Assembly: GCA_002633005.1 (NCBI GenBank)
Contig: NMRA01000717.1
Coordinates: 22,407-86,406, forward strand
Source of the DNA: Phoronis australis
Taxonomy: Eukaryota > Phoronida > Phoronidae
Direction: 5' to 3'
Length of the DNA: 64,000 nt
Shown here: positions 14,001 through 26,000 of the stretch, in pieces
Position numbering within the stretch: position 1 is the stretch's first letter
Layout of the letters: every line of letters begins with the position of its first letter
Notes under the pieces: generated by a model
Told to the model about the DNA's origin: nothing
The model's input: the letters and a program-made list of their open reading frames with translations, nothing else
The model's database searches: none
Program-made: the position numbers and the translations under genes

Positions 14001-17000
14001 GATACTTGATTCAAGGGTCTAGCAGTTTGCCCCAGTGGGACTCAAACCCAAGACCTCCGGTAAACGAAGCGAACACTTATCACACTTAGCCACACTGCCA
14101 TTTTAAGCATTCAGCACTTTGGAACTACAAGTGTATAAAAAACCAGGACTGAAATGCCTAAGTTGGTTCTATTTTCAAAATATGAAGATGTGTCAAACTA
14201 TTTTTCCTGAACTGTAGAGAAACATTACAGGAAAAAGTCATTAAGGATTTGATAATAAATGTCAGAGTTGTATTTCAGAAGCAGTTTGTGAGATCCCCAG
14301 GCCAAAGTGCACGTTAGGAGAATTTCAAACAACATGGATCATACCTCAACCAGCACTATACATTTGGCCCTAGAGGTTGTAGGAAGGAACTCTGCATACA
14401 GGGTTATTCTGAAAAAAAATAGATTAGTACAGTAACATTACCATACTGCGCCATGCATTAAGTGTCACAGACAGTGCCAAAGACAGTGCCAAAGACAGTG
14501 CGACAGAGAGTGTCACAGAAAGTGTCAGACATTGTCACAGACATTGTCACAGCCAGTGTCACAGACACTGTCACACAGAGTCACAGAGAGTGTAACAAGA
14601 GTGTCACAGACAGAGTGGACACAGAGAGTGTCACAGAGTGTCACAGACAGTACATGGGTGGTGCAACAACGAAAAAAGTGGGGGGCTAAAGCCTCCTCAG
14701 CCCCCCCCCCCTATGGTGCGCCGCCCATGCAGTGTCACAGACAGTGTCACAGACAGTTTAACAGACAGTTTTACAGACAGTTTAACACTCATTTTGTTAA
14801 GTAAGGACAAAATGAAACAAGCTTTATTGTTAGGCAATGATAGATTATTTGCTGAACAACATTCAGCGCTACAAACATGTCACTTAGATGTGTAGTTAAA
14901 GGAGTGTTAGTGCAATGTTTTTTTATAAACTTTTTGTGATCACCACTTCATCAGATTACAACTGCTGTACGGTAGAATGATATTTAAATGATTCGAACAA
15001 TGGATGACCAACGTCACAACATGTAAGTGAACGCAAGATACTGCATTTGGTCTTTGTGAGCTTGCCATGCAGTGCATCATAAGTATTGTTTTTTGTACCT
15101 ATTTTCCTATGGTCAATTAGTTTAATGAAATCAGTTTGCAAGCTGGCGTCAATGACACCTCTGCCTTGTCAGTTACAACCTGGTGGTCATCATTTACTTG
15201 TTTCCGCCGCTCATGGAATAAAGACAAGTCAGTTATCGACTCCAAAACTGTACGCTCCTGACACACTACTCGCTTCGGTTTCATTGGTGAAGTGACATCT
15301 TTACTGTTATGGCGAAAACTTCACTAAAGCAGGATTTGCTCAGAATTTCAGTTTGCTGCTAACAAAATACTCAACACAACTAATAAAGTGTCTGGTCATA
15401 TGTTGAAAAAAAAAAAAATAATTGCAGGCGGTCTGATACACGTTGTACCAGACGTGCGCAGGCCTCGCATGTGGGCCAATTGCACTGATCACCTGGAAAA
15501 ATTTTTATGCTTTATTAATATATGGTTAAAACCGAGCTGAGGAGCTAGAAACCTGGCTCAAGGGTTTAGCAGTGTGACCTGGTGGGACTTGAACCCACGA
15601 CCTCATATGTTGAAAACTGTGTAATTGTAAAAAAAACAACAGTCGGCTGAAGAATCAGCAAACACAAATGGTGCTCTGTTTCATGACGCTCAAAGTTGAT
15701 GTCACATGATCATTTCACAAATTTAAGTGTTGAATAACGGACAAACCGTTTTTGCACCAGTAACGAGATTAGCTTACTCAAGGAATAAAGTTTTTATTGA
15801 CATTAATTTTGAGTCAGATTTCATTTTGCCATTTCTACTCACATTATTCCCAAGCTGTATACTCGTATTTTTTAAGTTTTGTACCAAGGCCAAATTGAAT
15901 ACAGCTGCTTTGTCCAAAAAAACGAATACGCAGTCAGTGGAAAACACTGACCCTGCAATGCACTGTTCCAGTTGAAGCTTTCACTTTCAATCAACAAAAT
16001 AGTAAAAAATGTACATTTTTCAAATGGATTTATCTCTAGAGTCACAGTAGCAGTAACTACCAACTTCCAACTAGATGCTTTCGGAGCAACAGTGAAAATA
16101 ATAAACGTGATACTAGAACACTGTGGATACTTACGACTGAGGTGCTCCACCAATACCGAAGCCTGTCAGACCTCTCAATACAAACATCCAAATGAGTGAT
16201 GGTGAAAATGCACTGAGCAGACCAAAGTAGAAAGTAACAAATGAACAAGCGATGAGTTCCTGTAACATCAAGGACAGATTTTAGCAAAAAATAGTTATTC
16301 AGGTACCGGTAAGCTATACTCTGGATAGCAGCAATGACTGTATTATCATGCACCACGTTGTCATTGTTGAACAATGCATTTGACGTTAAGCGACAATCAA
16401 ACTTGTCCAGTGGACAACATTCAAAGTTTTATGCAACCTAACCCAGAAGTGTATTTGTGCTACAGAACTACTATAACTAAACCAAACACTACAGCAGTGT
16501 TGTGATGCTTATAAAATTATTTTGAAAAAAATAAACTTCATGGATCATGAACGTAATCATAGTGTCAAAGGTTTGTTTCACACAGGGCTCTAAGTCAATT
16601 TCCTTGTTTTTACTTTTGAGCCCCGAACCATTCAAAGTTTATTGCATTAAAGACTAGACATTTATTAAAATCCGTGAAGTCTGCCTAAAAATTAATCCTC
16701 ACAATCAACATAATTAACATAAAAAATTACATGACCGAACTTACGAGTTTTCGTCCAAACCGATCACAGAATGTTCCCCATGCACTTGAACTAATCATCA
16801 TGCCAATGAATACAATCTGTAACAGCGAATACAATCTGTAACAGTGAATACAATCTGTAACAGTGAATACAATCTGTAACAGTGAATACAATCTGTAACA
16901 GTGAATACAATCTGGAAAAGTGAATACAATCTGTAACAAACAATGTTGAACAAACTATGACAACCTAGTCAACTGAACCACTTTGCAACACACCAACATG

Positions 17001-20000
17001 ACTGATAAAGGTACCAAAAAGCCCCAATCCACTCATTTTTGCAATCTGCAATCATGTCAAAAGCATTCAAATGTATTAGAAAACTTTTTTTCTATATCAC
17101 TTTCAACAAAGTTGTACCTTCCCCAAACTGGAAATGATTCCTAAGCTTGGGAAGTAACCATGCAGTGACTTCAGTTGACTGCCTTCAAAAGCAACATGTC
17201 CATCAGCAAATGGTGAACTGACTGCTTCCATACCTACCATACACTAGATGGAGTTTGTGTAGTACCAGGAGGCACATTGCAGACTTCATAAATTCTGCCA
17301 ATCATAGCTCACTCAGTCTCAATACGCTGATATCCCACATGTTGATGACAAAGTAGAAAACAAAATTCTGGGGCAAAATGCTGTTTCGAAATTGTAGATT
17401 TCTGAGACATTAAAAATACCATTATAATGACTGCCACATAGTCGTAGACCTGATGGACAACTACTGCTCCTTCTACAGAATCATCTATGGGACATCATAG
17501 TTGCCAACATTTTAAAAGGAAAAACTAAGATATTAGGATCTAGGCTATATTGCAAGGGACAAACGTCTGCAGCAACACCTACAAACACCCGTCACATTTT
17601 TAATTTTTTTTTGAAATAGGGGTGAGTCGTGTGGAAAAGCAAAAAATATGATACTAGGTCAATTGCACCACACATGTCAAAGATTGGGACATCCTAATGC
17701 AAGACACCGGACAAAACTCCAAAAAGCAGGAATATCCCACCAAAAGTTGGACAATTAACAAGTATGGGTATACTCATGAGACTGGGCCCTACAGCACGAT
17801 GTATACTCATGAGACTGGGCCCTACAGCATGATGTATACCCATGAGACTGGGACCTACAGCACGATGTATACTCATGAGACTGGCCCCTACAGCACGATG
17901 TATACTCACGAGACTGGGCCCTACAGCACCATGTACTCATGACACTGGGCCCTACAGCACGATGTATACTCATGACAGTGGGCCTTACAGCACGATGTAT
18001 ACCCATGATACTGCGCCCTACAGCACGATGTATACCCATGACAGTGGGCCCTACAGCACGACTACCACGTGTTGACTTATGGGATAGAATTCTCCGTTCT
18101 CATTCCAAAACCGAAGATATCTTGCTGCGAGTATCTTGCATTTACCGGCGCGCATTTGGTGACTTTCAGAGATGTTGGTTCAAGTCTTGGTAGTCTACTG
18201 ACAGACATTAGCCGTAACAAACCACTATACGTAAATGTCTGCTTCAAGAACTGGATTCACAGAAGGGAGTGTGGGGAAACCCAGACATAATGTGTTGCTA
18301 CTTTTCTGAGGGTAAGCCATAATTTAATTATCAAAAGTAGTAAGCATAACTGCCGTTGCTGAAAGTCCAACAGCATGGCTAAAGGAGCATTTCGTTTCTG
18401 TTTAGTTGTCAATATTGAAATCAAATTAAATCAAATCCCTTTGGTATTTAAAAACCAAACCATGCTCATTCACTCCAGAACTGCTGCTGAATGAGCTGTC
18501 AACTCCCATCACAATCAGTGAGTACATGCGCTATTTTCGAATTCAGATTTTTAGGAAAGTCAACTGGTTTTCTTGGATTACTGACATGGTTTTAATGTTT
18601 TTGATGGTGAGAGAAATCAAGTCCTATCATGGCAAGAAATATTATGTGATTAATTTTATGAGTTAAGTCATAAGGAAATAAGTGGAGTCTTTATATTCAT
18701 TATTACATCTACTTAGGATACAAGTAAAATTTATTTTATTTTTTATTTTTTCATGAAAGATATGTAGCTTCAAATAAATGCTTTACCAAGTTCAAGTTCT
18801 GTAACCATAGCTACCATCAATAAATAGTTTAAAAACTGGACATTCACAACCATATATGAAGCCCTTGAAAACGGAAAAAATTGTTAACTTAGGCAACTAT
18901 TTTTGTGAGAAATGCATGAGATTTTACGGTAACGCACACCAGATGATTTTAAAAAATGAGTGTACAAATCCTTACCGTTGTTATCAGGGCCTGAGAGAAA
19001 CTTGATATCCCCCAAGCACAGTGAAGAGCAGGTGAGAGGATACTCAATATCATCATCTCCATAGCATCGGCCATCTTGAAAACAGAATTACAAAACTTAG
19101 TAATGCTGAATAGCTGTCTTCAAAAGACACACTGCGTCATGTCTAGAAATAAATACTCTAGCAGAAACAAGTTAAGAGATCCATGAAGATAGTGAGCATT
19201 CCTAATTTTACATGATTAAGCTTTGAACTGAGCAAGTGAAGTGCTTTCAACTGAGTGAAGTGTTCTGAACTGAGTGAAGTATTTTGAACTGAGAGTAATG
19301 CTCTGAACTGAGTGAAGTACTTTGAACTTAGTGAAGTATTTTGAACCGAATGAAGTGTTCTGAACTGATTAAAGTGCTCTGAACTGAGTGAAGTACTTTG
19401 AACTTACTGAAGTATTTCGAACAGAATGAAGTGTTCTGAACTGAGTGGAGTGCTCTGAACTGAGTGGAGTGCTCTGAACTGAGTGGAGTGCTTTGAACTG
19501 AGTGAAGTGCTTTGAACTTAGAGAGCCCATTAACTACTTACTTCACTGCAAATTTGGTGATAAATGACCTTGACATTGTCACTTGCCAATGCGTTACAAA
19601 ATAATTTTGTAAACACTATTTCTTTAGTCACAATTCTAAACATGCAGCCACAATTCAAATCACACTGTAAGAAACAATTGAATACCCCAATGCATACTAT
19701 ACCTAACTTAAATTTCTCCATTGAGCAGGGCTTAATTGCATAAATTTACTTGCTGCCAGGTTTAGAAAACATAAACATAATGTCCAACTGTAGTGATTAA
19801 ACACATTTAAAGTTATTTCAAAACTTTTTTTACTTGAATCACATTATTGAAGCGAGAAATATCCTCAAGAGAAGCACAGACCTTTAACAAGAGCAACGTG
19901 TAGCGTTGAAATGTGCCCACGAATGCAATGCAAATGGTGTGCTTTTAGGGTTACTCATTTGTATCATAAAAATGGCCACTAGATGGCGCAAATTTTAAGA

Positions 20001-23000
20001 TGGCGCAAAAACATACAATCCATCCAAAAACAGGAACACGCCATGTTTCATAAAAATCTGTCAAGGTACTTCAGAGAAACAAAGGAAAACAGAATAAAAT
20101 GAAATTGTCACTTGTGGGCACAGCATCCGTTGGATCCACATGAAAGTCGTCATCGTCTGTTGTTATCTTCATATAAATACATTTACTAAATTTAATAAAG
20201 ATCGTGCAGTGGGTTTAGGAGATACAGCTATGAGCGCAAAACAAAACAAAACTACCACTAGTAGGCGCCACAGTAATTAGTCGCCATCATCAAAAGTCCT
20301 CTACACACTGAGAACATGCATGCCAATTTTCACAACTATCCCTAGAATGATTTGGTTGATACATGGGTGGACGCCAATAACAAGACTTGAAAACAGCAAA
20401 AATGGCCAATAGGTGGCGCAAAATACCTTGATTCCATCCAAAAGCAGGAAAATAGGGCCATCTCACCAATAGATGCCTATATTTAAAATTTTATGAAAAT
20501 CTGTTGAGGACCTTTGCAGATACAGAGTTAAATGTTAAAACTAAAATTGCCACTAGGAGGCATAACAGTAGTCAGATCCGTCCGAAAGTCGTCATCATCT
20601 GTAGTCATCATCTTATGAATACACTTGCTAAATTAAGTAAAGATCCTGCAAACAATTTAGGAGATACAGCCATGAGCACAAACAAAATGCCACTAGGAGA
20701 CGCCCCAATACCCAATATTCGAAGTCATCAGAAAATCATCGCCAGCCGTCCACTTCACAGTAAAATCATACATGCCAATTTTCAGCTATCCTGAAAACGG
20801 TTTGGTTGATAGACGAGTAGACACCAAAAAACAGACTCGAAAACAGTAAAAATGGCCACTAGGTGGTGCAAACTAGGTCAAATCCATCCGCAAACGGACG
20901 GATAATATCACCTCATACCTTGAGGACCATTGAAGGTACAGAGGTAAACGTAAAAATAAAATTGCCACTAGGTAGCATACCAGTAGTCAGAACTGTCTGA
21001 AAGTCGTCATAGTCCGTAGTCAACATCATACGAATACACTTGCTAAATTAAGTAAAGACTCCTGCGAACAGTTTAGGAGGCACAGCCATAGGCGCAAAAA
21101 AACAAAACTGCCACTAGGAGGCGCCACAGCAGTCAAAGTCGTCGGAGAATCATCGTCATCCGTCCACTTCATAGTAAGAACATACATGCCAATTTTCACA
21201 ATCATCCTTTGAGCAGTTTGGCTAATAGAGGGGTGGACGCAAAAAACACTCGAAGGCAGTAACAACGGTCACTAGGAGGCGCAAACTACATCAAATTCCA
21301 TCCAAAAATGGGAGGATCGCATCATCTCACAAATAGGTGCTTACATACCAAATTTCATTAAAATCCGTTTAGGACTTTTGAAGATACAGAAGTAAGCATA
21401 AAAAACTAAAATTGCCACTAGGGGGCACACCGGTCGTCGGAACTGTCCGAAAGATCGCTCATGTCGTCCCATCCATGGAATGAACACATGCAAATTAAAT
21501 TTCATGAACATACGTCAAGGGGTTTTGAAGATAGAGCAGCGGACGCTGGACGGACGGACGGAGATGACGGTATAATGTGTCCACATATAAATATGTGGGC
21601 ACATAAAATGGTTTTCATTTGCTTGAGAACAAAACTTAGAACTAGAGCTGTGACAAAAGACTCATCCAAAGCACAAGTTTCAATAAAACTTTGCTGACAC
21701 AATGAATGTTATGTATGTAGGAACATATTAGGAAAATGTCAAGATTTGGCAAACTTCGGAACATCACATAACAGAAATAACTGACAGGGATTCGCATGAA
21801 AATTTCAGTAACTTTCCAAAACGCTGCTAGGAAGGAATTGTTTTTAAAATGGTCCGTTTTTGCACAAAGAACTATCAAAAAAGGAAAAAAATATGAAACC
21901 GCACGATAAAATAATAATTTCGAAATCTATAACAGGGTTTTTGAGATTTCATCAGAAACAATAATATCAAATAAAATTTGGTCATGTTCTTGACGGATGT
22001 TGTTTTGCTATCATTCTTTCTTGCTAAATTTTACAAGACATGATCACGTGACCTTATCGTAAAAAAATCAAATTCTGTTCTTACTGACCGAGTAAAAAAT
22101 GAATCACTTTGTATATATTTTGCTGAATACACAGATTTGTCAATAATGTTCTACAGAACTCTAATAATAGCTTCAACTAGGCCATGTATAATCACTCAAT
22201 TTTGTTTTACTTAGAAACGCCAAAGGAAATAGTCTGAAACCATAGTAACAGACTAAGATTAGCAGATAGAGTGTATTGATTTGTCAGAGAACAGGCTGCA
22301 AGCTGTAACGGAAGATATTAATTCAATTAACATTTGACTGGCAATAAAAATAGCTTGGTCGAAATGAATAATTCTATTTTGTTAGTTGCACCATCCAATG
22401 TGATATGAAATTCATCTAAGTGTTACATCACTAACTCAGGGAAGATTGTGGGCTTAGCACAACACTGCAGATATTGGCTGTCAGTGCAATGGACATTATT
22501 AAATAATAACTTCAAGATAATTGCTGCCTGGTGAAAATTAGAATACAAAAGTCACAAAACAGAAAGACAGATTAAATAGAAACACAATGCAGAAAAAACA
22601 TTTTCACATAATAAAACAGGTGTAAGTCTGATCCAACTGGACCGAGAGTTTTCATCCAGTTATGGCAAAATCCGACTTATTTATAGGGCCTAGCGCATGA
22701 ACATGACAAACTGTACTGCACAACTGAGTCCGAGTTTAGAGCGAAAAATCTGGCTTTTGCGAATTTCTCTGATTTCAGAAATGGCCACAACTCAAATTAA
22801 TCCAAAAAAAAGTAAAACTTGTCAACGATGAGACAACAGCTTCCTCTCTAGATCAGTAACTTACCCATGCCAGACCAGTTAACAAGGACAACTTGACCTG
22901 AAACCGACCAAATCCAATTCTGTCCATGGCTTGCTCCACTGTGAAAGTCTCTGGAAACAACAAAATTGTTATAGAAAGTTTCACGTCAAGAATTCAACTC

Positions 23001-26000
23001 TCAATTCAATTCTCCTCGCTTTTGCAGAGGTACAAATTAACACATTGTACAATTAACCTAGTTTTGAGAGAATAAGCCACTGACACACCAGTCCAAGCCA
23101 AGTCGAATAAGAAAGAATGCTATGTTGTACCCCACTCAGCTTGTCACATTTGTGGATGTCTGCCTTGCAACTCCCTGTGCCACAGTGGGACTTACACCAA
23201 AACTTTGTTGACATGAGAACAATGAGTGGTGAACCAGTTTTGATGCAGACTAGTGACCATCATGGTAGCAGAGTCCTGCATTGTGGGAAAACACCACCCA
23301 GTCAGTGGGGTTATCTCAGTGTCTTCACGAAATGGGCATGGGACAGGCAGAGATAGGCAACTTTGATTAAGAAATGCCTCGAAGATGCACAGGAGTTTAT
23401 TTGACCAATACGTAGTCGGTTCCCAATCAAATTCTTTCACATCTTTTGAGATCGACGTACTGAACCAACACGTAGTATCCAATATAGTATCCAATATAAC
23501 TTTTCCTAGCCCACTGATGTCAGATTAAGAAAATCAATTCCATGCTTGAGTAAAAACAGAAAATGAAAAACTCCCTGTATGTTGTTTCACTGTTAAATGA
23601 CAGAATCACATTGACACAGACTGGTTATCTAAAATCTAAAAACTGAATTTCCACAAATTAGAGTAAACCTTCAAATACCTGAACTTTAAACTGTTTTTCA
23701 GTGACCATTTTCACACTGAGAAATTGTTTGATACAACAAATTGTTTGATACAACAAATTGTTTGATACAACAAAATGTTTGATACAACAAATTGTTTGAT
23801 ACAACAAAATGTTTGATACAACAAATTGTTTGATACAACAAAATGCTTCCCATATTCACACTTAGATACACATATATTACATAAAAATACAATCTAATTA
23901 ATAAAATTGGAATTTCTTACAAAAACTCTATTTTCAAGAAAAAACACGATCGCCAACAGTATACAATGCCATGGGAAAATTCAGTGTGGATATGTGGAAA
24001 TCTAGAAAAGATTAGTTTTTAAGACTCGCAAGGTATTTGTTGGGGTTCGCCAACCTTAAAATTTTAAATTTGCCAGACTTGAGTTAGGAAACAAAAATAG
24101 CATCACAATGAGGAACATTACAAGACTAACTGATGAGAGTAGAAGACCTAATTTGATTTTCGTAATTTAGCCAGCTAAACAGAGAAATTACAGCTTTATG
24201 TTGCACTGCATGTCATGACTATAATCCAGATGGTCTTTGTGAAATGTCAAATATTGATCACAAATGCACCTCACTTGAACATTCAATGTCATGTCAAATG
24301 ACCTGAATTGATAATGACCACAATCGTGCACTATTCATCAGAAATAAGACAGCTGTTTCGAATACCATTAGCAAATTCTAAAGAATAAACCACCTACCAA
24401 ACCACTTGTTAATTATTTGTTAATTACTTGTTAATTACTTGTTAATTAATCTATTTAGCTAACAGGTGGCGATCTAGTCTTAAAATGTTATTAAAGTCAC
24501 CGATGATGATAATGATCTGAAGCTTGCATAAAGTCGCTTTGCCATTAGAGGCAAAACTTCACTTTTACAGAAGTTTCGGTAAGTGGGAAGGTTAAATCTG
24601 GTAGTTAAACTGCAAGCGAAACTTCGCTGAAAATAGTAGAATTCAAAAACCAAGCTTTGGTGTAGCGGGAAAGGTCAGAGCGAAACTTCACCAAAGTAGA
24701 GGTCACGGCAACGATATACGATCACGCGGCAAAACGTGTTCTTTGTAAATGTAGTGTAGCTAGCCGACATGCTCTCAATAGACGCAGATAAATAAACAAA
24801 AGAAGGCATATCTGATGAATGACACTGATCATTTTCATAAACACTTGTAAATGGCATGAGAACAATTTTCAATTAGCCTCGAACCCAATCCTCAATATTC
24901 ATTTAAGAGTACGAATGAATTGTGTCGGCTGGTATCTTAGCAATAACTTCGGTATCACTGTCTAGTCAAAAAGGTAAATGAAGTTTCGGCAAAGCACTGG
25001 ATCTCGATATTATTACATTATTGCCGCTGAAGACTTTAAAGTGATTGATTTAAAATTGATTTACCTTTAAATCGATTTAGGAACCATGTGTAAATGCCAG
25101 TGGTTTACAGCTTAACAGTGATTCAAACTGAACCCACTCGTTGAAGTGGTTCAACATAGACTTAACCCAAACCAATTTCTACCTTGCGATGTGTGAATTC
25201 ATCAAAGCTATTCGACTCAGATTAGGCTGAGCATGTGCAGACCTAGGTTTGTGTATCTACCTTTGTCCTAGATTACCTGCTTTACTCAAATTAAATATTC
25301 TCAGATTTTACATTCTTACCCACTAGTAAAATACAAACAGGAATTGGAAGGAGTGTGGGAAATAACGAACAATGAAATGTTGTGAAAACAATCAAATAAC
25401 ACGCCATTTATAAAAGGTTGCTCTTAACAGAAAGAAGAGAAGTGCGCAGATTCTTCCAGTAGATGGCACTGCATCTAAAGCAAGTTGGTCTTAATAGCGT
25501 ACTAGTAGACAGGGAGACCTAATAAGCCCATCGAACAGGATATATCGACTATCGATTCCAAACTTTAGTGTAAACGGGGTATAAGATAGCTGAGCACTCA
25601 GGCAAGAACAATCTAATACCATCAAGTGTACTGTTTACTCTAGACAATGAGAGATTGGGCTGGTATTTATACAGCTGATATTAACTACACTTGATTCAGA
25701 AGCTGAACTTTACTTAACACAGGCAAATCACCAAACTTGGGAGAAACATTAAATTTTTACAAGCAACATTTATTGAATCTTACATGCAGATAGGACACAA
25801 TATGGCAGACAGGTGGAATTTAATTTGTTAAATTTTACAACAAAAAATAACTTCATAGCATATGTCGTGTGTATCCATCGAGCCGTCACCAAACAATGTT
25901 TGGAAAATTTTGTGCATTTGTAACTGTTTAGCTGTCTAAAAATAAAAATTTGGCTTTTAACTTTCGTAAAACAGGTCTCATGATGTTCCTTCCAATGATA

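Noticed and set aside
15560-15603. tRNA gene on the minus strand (perfect B-box)
   Set aside because: Only the T-arm half is present and it is followed by a SINE body with target duplications; there is no acceptor-stem pairing. Same for 11268-11308 and 57990-58056.
20504-20794. 96-codon frame inside the CTCF-core repeat
   Set aside because: It spans several repeat blocks and is not kept in the other units or in the related copy at 52 kb.
23721-23845. CRISPR-like spaced repeat
   Set aside because: Units are contiguous without unique spacers, and the locus is animal DNA. The same applies to the other minisatellites.
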